DNA of 58,895 nucleotides from Bacteroidaceae bacterium (GTDB taxonomy: Bacteria > Bacteroidota > Bacteroidia > Bacteroidales > Bacteroidaceae), in contig JAFTAJ010000027.1 of NCBI GenBank assembly GCA_017458585.1, forward strand, positions 1 to 58,895, read 5' to 3'. The position numbers and the translations under genes are program-made. The notes under the pieces are model-generated. The model ran no database searches. It had not been told where the DNA came from and saw nothing but the letters and a program-made list of their open reading frames with translations. Below, one piece after another: positions 25,232 to 33,962 of the stretch; positions within the stretch are counted from its first letter, which is position 1, and each line of letters starts with the position of its first letter.

Positions 25232-26131
25232 ATGGCAACACAGACACTCAGAAAGTATGTATGGCTCATCAACACCATACACAAACATCCGGGAATCTCC
25301 TTTAAGGATATCAACGACAAGTGGCAGTACAGCGATCTCAGCGAGGGCAACGAGCTACCTTTGCGCACCTTTCACAAGTGGCGCAACGCTATTTACAAAG
25401 TCCTTGGGCTGAGGATCGCTTGGCGTGATGGCGATGGCTATTTTATTGCCAATGACGACGACATTAAAGAAGGCACCATTCGTAAGTGGCTGATGGACAA
25501 CATCTCCGTCAGCAACATACTTATGTCCAACCTGGCGCTGAAAGACCGCATCCTACTCGAAGATGTTCCCTCCAGCAAGGACCATTTGAACACTATCCTT
25601 GAGGCGATGCAGACCAACACCGTGCTCAGTTTCACCTACCAGGGCTTTGGCCGCAAAAATGCCCACACCTTCGATTTGCATCCCTACTGCGTAAAGCTTT
25701 TCAAGCAGCGGTGGTATATGCTTGGCTTCAGCCCATCCGATAACAGGCTCCGCATCTATGCCCTTGACCGCGTCGATAAGATTGAGCTGAAGAACGGCCA
25801 GACATTCTGTATGCCGCGCAATTTCAATGCAGAAGATTACTTCATGAATTTTTATGGCATTGTCGCAAACTCCGACAAGGAGCCGGAGCAGATCCTCATC
25901 AAGGTGTCCGCCGAGCAAGCAAAATATATCAAGACGCTGCGGCTGCATTGGTCCCAAGATATTATGGAGGACAACGACGAGTACACCATATTTAAATATA
26001 AACTGTGTCCCGAATACGACTTCATGCAGGAGCTGTTGTCGCATGGTGCTGACCTGGAGGTACTTTCTCCCGAATGGCTTCGCGAAGAGATTGCCGAGAA
26101 GGTAACAGGCATGTATAATCTATATTACTAA
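25232..26131 (+). CDS. WYL-domain transcriptional regulator
   Basis: A 299-residue protein with an N-terminal winged-helix-like region (residues about 1-75), a helical linker and a WYL domain at about 118-205 (TNTVLSFTYQGFG; VKLFKQRWYMLGFS; RIYALDRV). A WCX-like C-terminal extension follows. WYL proteins sense ligands or nucleic acid and often regulate defence or DNA-damage genes. Two -7 boxes and an inverted repeat precede the gene. It is followed after 3 nt by an exonuclease gene and then by rmuC and a UDG-like gene, which suggests a DNA-processing group. Confidence 0.87.
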   Translation: MATQTLRKYVWLINTIHKHPGISFKDINDKWQYSDLSEGNELPLRTFHKWRNAIYKVLGLRIAWRDGDGYFIANDDDIKEGTIRKWLMDNISVSNILMSNLALKDRILLEDVPSSKDHLNTILEAMQTNTVLSFTYQGFGRKNAHTFDLHPYCVKLFKQRWYMLGFSPSDNRLRIYALDRVDKIELKNGQTFCMPRNFNAEDYFMNFYGIVANSDKEPEQILIKVSAEQAKYIKTLRLHWSQDIMEDNDEYTIFKYKLCPEYDFMQELLSHGADLEVLSPEWLREEIAEKVTGMYNLYY

Positions 26132-26134
26132 GCG

Positions 26135-26626
26135 ATGACAAACTTTGCTGCTATAGACTTTGAAACTGCCAACTGTGAGCGCAGCAGCGTGTGCAGCGTT
26201 GGTGTGGTAGTGGTGCGCGATGGCAAGATTGTGGATACGTTCTATTCGCTCATCCAGCCAGAGCCTAACTACTATAACTATTGGTGTACCGAAGTGCACG
26301 GATTGACGCGCAGAGATACCGAGGAGGCTCCCGTCTTTCCCGAAGTGTGGGCACAGATAGCGCCGATGATAGAGGGACTTCCCCTTGTGGCTCATAACAG
26401 TCCTTTTGACGAGGGATGCCTGAGGGCCGTCTTTGATGTGTATCAGATGGACTACCCCGAATATGAGTTCTATGACACCTGTCGCGCTTCGCGCCGCGCT
26501 TTCCCTGACCTGGAGAACCACCAGCTCCATACCGTCTCCGCCGCCTGCGGCTATTGCCTTGAGCATCATCACCACGCCCTCGCCGATGCCGAGGCCTGCG
26601 CACGGATAGCGATGGAGATATTGTGA
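26135..26626 (+). CDS. DEDDh 3'-5' exonuclease (DnaQ-like)
   Basis: A 163-residue stand-alone exonuclease domain. Exo I is AIDFETAN with Asp8 and Glu10. Exo II is in AHNSPFDEGCL and Exo III is in HHHALADAEACA, with the His and Asp of the DEDDh class. There is no polymerase or BRCT domain. It starts 3 nt after the WYL gene stop and is probably cotranscribed with it. The role is trimming of DNA or RNA 3' ends; the substrate is not visible. Confidence 0.88.
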   Translation: MTNFAAIDFETANCERSSVCSVGVVVVRDGKIVDTFYSLIQPEPNYYNYWCTEVHGLTRRDTEEAPVFPEVWAQIAPMIEGLPLVAHNSPFDEGCLRAVFDVYQMDYPEYEFYDTCRASRRAFPDLENHQLHTVSAACGYCLEHHHHALADAEACARIAMEIL

Positions 26627-26665
26627 TTTCAACCGAACATGCGCACTATATATATAAAAAGGTAG

Positions 26666-26673
26666 TAACTTTG
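26666..26673 (+). promoter_or_regulatory. -7 box TAACTTTG for rmuC
   Basis: The box ends 18 nt before the rmuC ATG at 26692. Confidence 0.6.
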
Positions 26674-26691
26674 CAGCGTATTTAGAAATAT

Positions 26692-28158
26692 ATGGAAATA
26701 ACTTACATTATACTAGCTATTGCGGTCATTGCCGCAGGCGTTCTTGGCTACCTCATTGGTGGTCAAAGAAAAAACGGGATCATCACCAAACTAACTGCCG
26801 AGCGTGATGTTCAGAAGGCGAATGCGAACCACCTCGAAAGGAGGTTAGAAACTCAGCAAACGGCCAGCGAGAAACAACTGAGCGAACAAAAAAGCAACTT
26901 TGAGGGACAGATACAGGAACTCAAGGAAAACTTCGAAAAACAGGTTAACGAACTAAAATCGTCGTTCGACAAGCAACTTCAGCAGACGAAAGAAGCCCAC
27001 GAGGGGCAGCTTGCAGCCTTGAAGCAGATGAACAAAGAACAGGTAAAAAGTCAGCTCGATCTAATTCGCGAGCAAATGCAGACAACATCTGAAAGGGTTC
27101 TCAAACTGCGTCAAGACGAACTTAGCGAGCACAACAAGGAACAGGTCTCGAAGATTATCGACCCGCTGCAAAAAAGTCTGAAAGACATGCAGGAAGCACT
27201 CGACAAGAACAAGGAGCAGCAGACTGAGGCGCTGACGCGACTGGACGAGAGCATCAAGATTAACATGCAGAAGAGTGCAGCCATCAGCGAGACAGCCGAT
27301 CGGCTGACACGTGCTCTGACGGGAGAAGTTAAAGTGCAGGGCAACTTTGGCGAGTTGAAACTAAAACAACTGTTGGAAGACCTGGAGTTGAAAGAGGGTG
27401 AGCAGTTTGACACCCAAGAGACCTTGAAAGATAAAGGAGGCAAGGGGCTGAAAGGAGACGATGGGCATGGATTGATACCCGACTTCATCCTCCATTTCCC
27501 CAACAATCGCCACGTGGTAGTCGACTCCAAAATGTCGCTCACCGCCTACGAACGCTACATGAACGCCGAAGACAACACACCAGAGAAGAGCAAATTCCTG
27601 AAAGCCCACATAGATAGCGTGAGAGCACAAGTGAGGCGACTGGCTCGTAAGGAGTACACCAGATTCCTGCCCGAAGGCTACAACCGCCTAAATTTCGCCA
27701 TCATGTATGTGCCCATCGAAGGGGCGCTAAACCTTGCCCTGGTGAATGATGCCACTTTGTGGCGTGAGGCTTACGATGAGGGTGTGATGATTCTCGGCCC
27801 CCAAACCATGTATATGAATCTTCGTGTGCTGGAAATGATGTGGACGCAGGTGCGGCAACTAAAAAATCAACAGGCGATGATGGATGCCGCCAACACCATC
27901 ATCGAGCGCGTACAAGACTTCGGCTCCCGCTTTTCGGATGTAGAGTCAAGCATGAACGACACGCTCCGGAAAATGACCAAGTTGAAGATTACAACTGCAG
28001 AAAGCGGTCCCAGCATCATAACCGCTGCCAAGAACCTGCTGAAGGCCGGCGCAAAAGAGAACAAGAAGAAAAAGAATCTCGCCGAACTGGATGAAAGCAT
28101 GTTCATCGAAGAAGAACATCCAGATGGTTCCAACGAATTAAACTCCCCCTCCATTTGA
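26692..28158 (+). CDS. rmuC: RmuC-family DNA recombination protein
   Basis: This 488-residue protein has an N-terminal membrane anchor (about 4-24), a long coiled coil rich in Glu, Gln and Lys (about 35-180) and the conserved RmuC nuclease-like domain (about 190-450; VDSKMSLTAYERY carries the D-x-K element). RmuC limits inversions at short inverted repeats and has been linked to defence against foreign DNA. The TGA stop is followed in the same frame by 36 sense codons before the next TGA at 28267. Either the C-terminus has been shortened by a nonsense change or this is chance. Confidence 0.9.
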   Translation: MEITYIILAIAVIAAGVLGYLIGGQRKNGIITKLTAERDVQKANANHLERRLETQQTASEKQLSEQKSNFEGQIQELKENFEKQVNELKSSFDKQLQQTKEAHEGQLAALKQMNKEQVKSQLDLIREQMQTTSERVLKLRQDELSEHNKEQVSKIIDPLQKSLKDMQEALDKNKEQQTEALTRLDESIKINMQKSAAISETADRLTRALTGEVKVQGNFGELKLKQLLEDLELKEGEQFDTQETLKDKGGKGLKGDDGHGLIPDFILHFPNNRHVVVDSKMSLTAYERYMNAEDNTPEKSKFLKAHIDSVRAQVRRLARKEYTRFLPEGYNRLNFAIMYVPIEGALNLALVNDATLWREAYDEGVMILGPQTMYMNLRVLEMMWTQVRQLKNQQAMMDAANTIIERVQDFGSRFSDVESSMNDTLRKMTKLKITTAESGPSIITAAKNLLKAGAKENKKKKNLAELDESMFIEEEHPDGSNELNSPSI

Positions 28159-28302
28159 ACACCCAAAAAACAAGAACCACTCTTTCAGCAATTTGCTGAG
28201 AGCGAAACGGAAGAAAAAGATGTGATGGTAAAGGTCGTGGTAAACCTGATTAATCAAAGGAACAACTGACAAGGAAAGCGACTTCATCTAATATTAATTG
28301 CT

Positions 28303-28950
28303 ATGAAACATGTGTTTTTTGAACCTTGGGTGGGAAAAAATTACAAAACAGGAATTAGCGGTAAAAAGATTATGGTCATGGGTCATGTCCATGTCTGTGG
28401 GGGCTGCGATAAATGCGGTGTTGTTAAAGAAGCAGAAGAATGTGCGCATTTTACGAGAGGTTCTGTCACTAAATACCTAAAATGGAGAGAAACGGGCGAA
28501 GTTCCATCTAAAGGATATGACGGATGGCTTAACACTTATCTTAATTTTGCAAAAGCTTTTTTTGGATATGAGCCTGACACGATAGAAAAAGAGAACGAAC
28601 TTTGGGACTACATCTTATTTTACAATTACGTACAAACTTCTGTTCGGAATTGGAATGAAAAACCCTCTAAATCTGATTATGAAAACTCCCAGAAACCATT
28701 TCTTGAGGTCATCAACAAATACGAGCCAGATATAATCATCGTATGGGGCAAACCTGCCTATGATAATGCACCAGGCGGGGGCAATGAAGAAAAACCAATC
28801 AAGTTTGAAGATGTAGAAGCAAAATGTTATTCATACACTTTAACATCTGGGAAGCGATGTACTATGATTTCAATACATCATCCAAGTATGCTCTTTTCAT
28901 TTTTTAAATGGCATGAAATAATAAAAAAAACATTAACGAAAAGACTATGA
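28303..28950 (+). CDS. uracil-DNA glycosylase-like protein
   Basis: This 215-residue protein appears to have the UDG-like fold: an early MVMGHVHV strand, VWGKPAY in mid-to-late sequence and a late SIHHPS motif typical of the second catalytic loop. Cysteines at 32, 35, 38 and 47 (CGGCDKCG, then EECAH) could bind a metal or Fe-S cluster, as in UDG families 4 and 5, but their spacing is different. The gene is AT-rich compared with its surroundings, which suggests acquisition. It overlaps the next gene by 4 nt. Family assignment rests on motif resemblance only. Confidence 0.55.
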   Translation: MKHVFFEPWVGKNYKTGISGKKIMVMGHVHVCGGCDKCGVVKEAEECAHFTRGSVTKYLKWRETGEVPSKGYDGWLNTYLNFAKAFFGYEPDTIEKENELWDYILFYNYVQTSVRNWNEKPSKSDYENSQKPFLEVINKYEPDIIIVWGKPAYDNAPGGGNEEKPIKFEDVEAKCYSYTLTSGKRCTMISIHHPSMLFSFFKWHEIIKKTLTKRL

Positions 28951-29306
28951 ATTTTAGCGAACTCTTGCACAAGGTGTCGTTCGAGGAGATTATGCTGCAC
29001 TTAGACAACTTCACTCCCAGAGAGGAATATAGCCGTAAGTATGAGTTGCTGCGCTGTTCAAGGGTTGAGGACTATGTCAACTCCTTCGATGATCCTGCCT
29101 GGATTGTTAAAGAGATTCAAGACAACCCTATTGTCTTCAAAGACGACAACGGCTGTCTTGTATCTAACATAAGCAACGAAAACGGGTGGGACTATGTCCT
29201 CGCGCAGAAGATAGTACTTGAGCCCGGAACTGAGGCTCCGTGGGCAAGGATTGCCGCTCTGTGTCTGGAAGATACAGACACAGAGCTTAGGGAGTTTACG
29301 CAATAA
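28947..29306 (+). CDS. small protein coupled to the UDG-like gene
   Basis: A 119-residue soluble protein whose ATG overlaps the stop of the UDG-like gene (ATGA), so translation is coupled. It starts MNFSELLHKVSFEEIM and is rich in acidic and aromatic residues. I do not recognise the family with confidence. The coupling suggests a partner, regulator or immunity-like role for the upstream gene. No membrane segment or catalytic motif is seen. Confidence 0.65.
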   Translation: MNFSELLHKVSFEEIMLHLDNFTPREEYSRKYELLRCSRVEDYVNSFDDPAWIVKEIQDNPIVFKDDNGCLVSNISNENGWDYVLAQKIVLEPGTEAPWARIAALCLEDTDTELREFTQ

Positions 29307-29325
29307 AGAAAACTGAACCGACGGT

Positions 29326-29508
29326 TCATACTGCATCAGCCATCAAGTCCTTGTGACCGATAAGGCTGAACACGGTTATCGCTTTGTCTTCGTTAAGAAT
29401 ACGCAGCGTACGGAGTATCTCGTTGAGCGTAGAACCGCTGGTCGTCACATCGTCTACCACCAATACATTTTGTTGGTGGATTGAGGCACAGAGAACCTCG
29501 TCAGTCAA
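29326..29508 (-). pseudogene. phosphoribosyltransferase C-terminal remnant
   Basis: Sixty codons keep the PRPP-binding loop of type I phosphoribosyltransferases (VLVVDDVTTSGSTL) and the following helix and strand. No N-terminal half exists upstream on this strand, because the double SGNH gene ends 27 nt away. The family (ComF-like) normally exceeds 150 residues. It is therefore a decayed or truncated gene. Confidence 0.65.
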
Positions 29509-29535
29509 ATTTCAGTGGTGAAATTCTACTTTTTC

Positions 29536-31443
29536 CTACTGGCGCACGTACTTCTCGAGGTTGCGGGCTACCACCTCGTAGCCGCGGGCATTGGGGTGGA
29601 GGCCGTCGGAGAAGAGAGACTCTATCAGTTCGCCGCGCTCATCGACGAGGCCGGGGGAAAGGTCGATGTATTGACAATTGACCATTGACAATTGACCATT
29701 GTCACACACCCCCTCCCCGGGCTCCCACCCCTCAGTCGCACACCCCATCCCCCTTACGGGGACTTCCCCTAACTTAGGGGCAGAATATTTTTGTCTTGAC
29801 TCTTGACTATTTATCTTTTCTTGCAGGAGGGCGTTGATATTGTTGACGCGCTGGAGCTGGCCGCGGCGGGGCATGATGCCACACTGGTAGATGCGGGCCT
29901 TGGGCTGGTGCTGACGCACGGCCTGGATGAGGAGCAGCATGCCCTCGACTATCTCTTCGTCGGTGTTGGTGGAGAGGTTGTTGGTGCCAAGCAGGAGGAA
30001 TACTTTCTCGGCATTGTAGCCGTCCAGCTCGCCGTGCATGATGCGCCAGAGGCCGTTCTCGATGCGGTCGAAGCCGAAGCCCATATTGCGGGCGATGCGG
30101 CCCTTGAAGAGGCGGTCCCAGCTGGCGCGGTAGTCCTTAGCGTCAGATCCGGAGCGGTCATCGGTCCAGTAGTGGGTGATGGAGTTGCCTATCATCACTA
30201 TCTGGGGCGCCTGCAGACAGTTCTGCTGGAGTATATGCTCGTGGCGGTCGTGCCAGATGTAGGGGTCACGCTGCTGGGTGCGAGGGAAAAAAAGACCCAC
30301 CCCCTTCCCCTCCCATGAAGGGAGGGGGGAAAGGAATATTTGGTGGAGCTTGCGGATATAGGCGTTGGCGTACTCGCGCATACCTACGTCGTTGGGGTGG
30401 ATGCCCTCCACCATCGACTCCTGGGAGAAGGCGAGTTCCTCGTGGTCGAGGTAGTAGAGACCTGTGACGCCGCGCTGGCAGAGGGTGTCGTAGGCTCGGC
30501 GCTGCTCACGGTTGGAGTCGGCGTAGCGGTCGATGGCCCGCTGCGAACTGGAGGCGTTGGCGTAGTGGTGCTCCACGAGGAGGATGGGGGTGTCGGGGTG
30601 CACGGAGCGCAGCTGCTCCACGCCGCTCACCATGCGGTCGAAGATGAGGGGCACCTTTTCCTCGGTGAGGTTGGGCAGGCAGTCGAGTATATAGAGCTTG
30701 GCATCTATCTCGTTGATATAGTTGAACACCTCGGTCTCCAGCATGCCGTTGCCAGAGAAGGCTAGGTTGATGAGGGGATAGCCCGTCTCGCGCTTTACGA
30801 TATTGGTCCATGCCATACCGGTGCGCGAGGCGCAGGCTCCCTGGCCGATGGAGGTGCCATAGACTACGATGGGGGCCTCCTGGGTGACGGGCATCAGGCG
30901 CAGGTCGTAGTCGTCGTCAACGCCTATCTCCATCCACTTCACCTCGTTGTAGAGGGGCAGGAAGAGCTCATAGTCGTAGCCGCGGCTCTCGCCGGTGAAG
31001 TAGGTGAGGTGGCGAAACTCATAGTTGATGGTGTCCTTGAATGAGAGGTCGAAGCGCGAGGCGCACCATCGCAGCTCGCCGTTGGCATCGGTGGCGTAGA
31101 GGTCGAGACCCGACACGCCGGTGGTGGGCATGTGGAACATGTTGAGGCCACCGGTGACCTGGTAGCGCACACGTATGCTGGGGGCGTTGGAGCGAAACTT
31201 GATGGAGAGGCCTGCCGACTGCTTGGAGAGGCTCCATACGGCTGAGCGCACTTCGTGCTGAGCACGGTCGGGCAGACGGTGGTAGTTGGTCTTGAGCTCC
31301 TCGCCCCACCAACGGCCGCAGACATAGCTGGTGCCAGGAGGGGAGTCAAGAGGATTGAGCCAGCGCGTTTGGCCATTGACCATGGACCATTGACCATGGA
31401 CCATTAACGCCAGGAGGAATAGTCTGAGAATATTTTTTTTCAT
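29536..31443 (-). CDS. two-domain SGNH/GDSL esterase
   Basis: This 635-residue secreted protein carries two esterase modules. An N-terminal GxDLY domain (SGLDLYA) leads into the first SGNH domain (VYGTSIGQG). The second module has VMIGNSITHYW, LLGTNN and DGLHPNARG. Repeats shape the gene. The signal peptide end (MVHGQWSMVNGQ) comes from 7-nt CATTGAC/CATGGAC units. The linker between modules carries a palindromic element (30287-30333; LPSWEGKGVGLFF). The second domain is interrupted by a longer element and a 7-nt array at 29676-29783. Despite this the catalytic Ser and His motifs are intact. It probably deacetylates glycans with its neighbours. Confidence 0.83.
   Translation of the reverse strand: MKKNILRLFLLALMVHGQWSMVNGQTRWLNPLDSPPGTSYVCGRWWGEELKTNYHRLPDRAQHEVRSAVWSLSKQSAGLSIKFRSNAPSIRVRYQVTGGLNMFHMPTTGVSGLDLYATDANGELRWCASRFDLSFKDTINYEFRHLTYFTGESRGYDYELFLPLYNEVKWMEIGVDDDYDLRLMPVTQEAPIVVYGTSIGQGACASRTGMAWTNIVKRETGYPLINLAFSGNGMLETEVFNYINEIDAKLYILDCLPNLTEEKVPLIFDRMVSGVEQLRSVHPDTPILLVEHHYANASSSQRAIDRYADSNREQRRAYDTLCQRGVTGLYYLDHEELAFSQESMVEGIHPNDVGMREYANAYIRKLHQIFLSPLPSWEGKGVGLFFPRTQQRDPYIWHDRHEHILQQNCLQAPQIVMIGNSITHYWTDDRSGSDAKDYRASWDRLFKGRIARNMGFGFDRIENGLWRIMHGELDGYNAEKVFLLLGTNNLSTNTDEEIVEGMLLLIQAVRQHQPKARIYQCGIMPRRGQLQRVNNINALLQEKINSQESRQKYSAPKLGEVPVRGMGCATEGWEPGEGVCDNGQLSMVNCQYIDLSPGLVDERGELIESLFSDGLHPNARGYEVVARNLEKYVRQ
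29676..29702 (-). repeat. 7-nt TTGACCA/TTGACAA array in the SGNH gene
   Basis: Four units encode NGQLSMVNCQ in frame, next to the palindromic element at 29703. Confidence 0.8.
29703..29783 (-). repeat. palindromic C/G-run mini-element in the second SGNH domain
   Basis: The minus strand reads CCCCTAAGTTAGGGG, then AAGTCCCCGTAAGGGGGATGGGGTGTG and a second G-rich end. It is longer than other copies, possibly a composite. It is translated between the last long helix and the DGLHPN motif. Confidence 0.8.
30287..30333 (-). repeat. palindromic C/G-run mini-element in the inter-domain linker
   Basis: CCCTCCCATGAAGGGAGGG forms the core and a CCACCCCC run follows. It lies in frame between the two SGNH modules. 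Confidence 0.75.
31371..31416 (-). repeat. 7-nt CATTGAC/CATGGAC array in a signal peptide
   Basis: Four to five alternating units encode the end of the signal peptide of the double SGNH esterase (VHGQWSMVNGQ). Confidence 0.8.
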
Positions 31444-31454
31444 GAGCCATTAAG

Positions 31455-31495
31455 ATTAAAAACTAATAAGGTGGCGCATTAGTGGCGCCACCTTA
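31455..31495 (-). terminator. terminator after the GH89 gene
   Basis: On the minus strand an 11-bp stem (TAAGGTGGCGC at 31467-31477 pairing with 31485-31495) with a 7-nt loop is followed by TTAGTTTTTAATC. It lies between the GH89 stop and the next start. Confidence 0.75.
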
Positions 31496-31511
31496 CTAAG
31501 ATATAGGGATG

Positions 31512-33839
31512 TTACTTGTTCTTGCGGAACTTGGAGTCGGGCTGTGCGAGGATGAGTGGTTTCCACTTAGCCACGAGCTCGCGAGCAATAGCTACGCCGT
31601 CACCCACTGGCTCTGACGGGAACTCACCGATGCACTCCTTCCACCACTTCTCCTCGAAGTCGGTGATGGTCTTCTGAGCTTCCTTCTCCTCTTTCTCGCC
31701 AAACTCCTTGCCCTCAATCACAGCCTTGTTGACTGCTGCAAAGAAGAGCTTGTAGCGCTGTGCGTAGAAGGAGCCTACGAGGCCGTTCCACTGGCGTGAG
31801 GCGTAGTCGTTGAGCAGCGCAGCCTTCTCGCCCCAAGTGGTGAGGAGGTTGCGGGCGTTCTGCTCATAGTACTTCACCTCTAGGCTGTCGGTGCCGCCCT
31901 TCTCGCGTGCTTCCTCAATCCACTTACCCATGAGGAAGGTGCGCTCGCTGGCGCAGAGGCGGTCAACGTCCTCCATGAGGTCGAGCATCTGGCGCTCCAT
32001 CTCCTGCATCTTGTTGAAGTCGCCCTTCTTGTAGGCAGCCTTGTAGGCAGAGAAGATGGGCAGCGAGTAGTTGCCGAGCAGCTGGCGGGTGAAGTTCACC
32101 ACGTCGAGCTTATAGTTCTGTGCTGTGCTCTTGCCCTTGAGCATAAGCTCTACGGCGTCGAGGAGGTCCTTGTTGTCATACTTGATGCCGGTGCCGCGGT
32201 AGTAGGTGCGGAACTTGTTCTCGCTCTCGCCCCACTTGTCGCTCATGAACGGGCGGACATTGATCTGCGGGCACTGTCCCGGGTGGTCAGCCTCGGTATA
32301 GACGGTCTCGCTCAGCAGCTTCCATGCAGCACGGATGTTGGGGTCGGTGCTGTTGGAGCGCTCGTCGGCCACGTGCTCAATCCACTTGGCCACGTCGTTG
32401 GTCTGGGCGATGTCCCAAGCCTTCTCGAAGATGTACTCATACATGAAGGTGTTGCAGTCGAAGCCCTCGAGGGTAGAGCCGAGGCCGATGAAGTTGTCGC
32501 CGCCCTCCTTATAGGTGTTCTCTATGCGCTCGTTGACAGTGGCGAGGTTACCGCTGAGGAAGGTGTTGCCACCGAAGTTGCCGAGGTAGCACCATACGTA
32601 GGGCACGCCGTAGTACTTGTCGGTCTTCTTCCAAATCTCGGTGTTCTCGCAGTAGTAGTCGAGCAGGATGGAGCGATCCTTAGGATAGGAGGTGATATAC
32701 TTGCGGATACGTGCGCAGCTGTCGCCGGGCTCGCCATAGGCGGCCACGTCGCCGTCCTTATTCTCGCGTACGCCCCAGTCGCGCCACTCGTTGTAGAAGA
32801 GCCAAGTCATCTGCAGCCAGATAGCCTTGGGGTCAGCCTTCTTCAGATTCTCGAAGGTCTGCTTGCCCTGGCGTGCGAGGTAGTCGGACTTGTATGAGGG
32901 AGGCTCCAGCTCGTTGAAGAGGTCGAGACCGTAGATGTGGTCGGTGCCGTAGGTCTTGATTTCCTCCTCCATAAACATCTTCTGAATCTGCGGATAGAGC
33001 TTGTCGGAAGGATCGAGGTAGGAGCAAGCGTATTGGTCGGAGTAACCGGACCAAGAAGCTATCTTGGTAATCTTAGCATCGGGGTAGTACTTAGCCAACT
33101 CCTGGGGCACATGGCCGGCGAAGGCGGGCAGTACGGGGCGCATGTTGAACTCACGCTCGCGAGCCACAATCTTCTTCTGCAGCTCCTCCTGGTCGTTGAG
33201 CCATGACATGGGCACAGCCTTGATGGCACCCTCCTGGCCTGGCCAGTAGTCGATGTTCATCATGCGGTGCCAAGGCAGGTGGGCAGGACCGGTAAAGTAA
33301 GCGCGTACCTCCTCGTCGGAGAGGCCCATCTTCATCCATACCTTGCGCCAGATAGACTCCTGACCGGTGATAGCCAGCGGCAGGTTGATGCCGTTGAGAG
33401 CCATCCAGTCGATGAAGTGCTCCCAGTCGCGCCAGTTCCACCACGGCATGGTATAGCCGAAGGTGCAATAGTTGAGGAAGAAGCGCTCCTTCACTCGGGC
33501 TCTGATGGTAACGGGCTCGCTGATGGGCACGATAGCCTTGGGAGCGTCGAACTTCTCATCCACAAACCAGCTGACTACGGTGTTGCAGTAGTACTTGAGG
33601 TAGTAGTTGAGGCCCACAGCCATTGAGTTGGCATTGTTGCCGCCAACAATAAGCTTGCCATTCTCGGTGGAGAGCTGGAAATAGTCACCTGTCTTCTTTG
33701 CGGGCAGTTTCTTGCCCTCAATCTGTGAAGACAACTCGGGGAGCAGTCGGCCCACCAGACCCTTGAAAGCAGAGAGGTCGTCGGCCATCACTCCTAACGT
33801 GAGCACGAGGCTCATCGCTAATGCTAAGATCTTTTTCAT
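31512..33839 (-). CDS. GH89 alpha-N-acetylglucosaminidase
   Basis: This 775-residue secreted enzyme is homologous to NAGLU and removes terminal alpha-linked GlcNAc from mucin or heparan-type glycans. Signal peptide 1-19; NAGLU_N domain; TIM barrel with the conserved FLNYCTFGYTMPWWNWRDWE and ITGQESIWR segments; helical NAGLU_C. Candidate catalytic acids are Glu310 (LFNELEPPS) and Glu458 (STLEGFD). Its own -7 box (33893-33900) precedes it and a terminator follows. Adjacent sialate esterase and SGNH genes indicate a host-glycan theme. Confidence 0.92.
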   Translation of the reverse strand: MKKILALAMSLVLTLGVMADDLSAFKGLVGRLLPELSSQIEGKKLPAKKTGDYFQLSTENGKLIVGGNNANSMAVGLNYYLKYYCNTVVSWFVDEKFDAPKAIVPISEPVTIRARVKERFFLNYCTFGYTMPWWNWRDWEHFIDWMALNGINLPLAITGQESIWRKVWMKMGLSDEEVRAYFTGPAHLPWHRMMNIDYWPGQEGAIKAVPMSWLNDQEELQKKIVAREREFNMRPVLPAFAGHVPQELAKYYPDAKITKIASWSGYSDQYACSYLDPSDKLYPQIQKMFMEEEIKTYGTDHIYGLDLFNELEPPSYKSDYLARQGKQTFENLKKADPKAIWLQMTWLFYNEWRDWGVRENKDGDVAAYGEPGDSCARIRKYITSYPKDRSILLDYYCENTEIWKKTDKYYGVPYVWCYLGNFGGNTFLSGNLATVNERIENTYKEGGDNFIGLGSTLEGFDCNTFMYEYIFEKAWDIAQTNDVAKWIEHVADERSNSTDPNIRAAWKLLSETVYTEADHPGQCPQINVRPFMSDKWGESENKFRTYYRGTGIKYDNKDLLDAVELMLKGKSTAQNYKLDVVNFTRQLLGNYSLPIFSAYKAAYKKGDFNKMQEMERQMLDLMEDVDRLCASERTFLMGKWIEEAREKGGTDSLEVKYYEQNARNLLTTWGEKAALLNDYASRQWNGLVGSFYAQRYKLFFAAVNKAVIEGKEFGEKEEKEAQKTITDFEEKWWKECIGEFPSEPVGDGVAIARELVAKWKPLILAQPDSKFRKNK

Positions 33840-33892
33840 TGCGTTTGAAAATTGGTTTTGGTTATTATTTGTTGGTTTTTATTTTTCCGTCG

Positions 33893-33900
33893 CGAAGATA
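33893..33900 (-). promoter_or_regulatory. -7 box TATCTTCG for the GH89 gene
   Basis: Read on the minus strand, it leaves a leader of about 47 nt before the ATG at 33839. Confidence 0.5.
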
Positions 33901-33962
33901 ATGAAAAAAACGCGTCTAATCGAATTTTATACAGAAAATATTCTTTTTCGCTGCTTTTTCTG

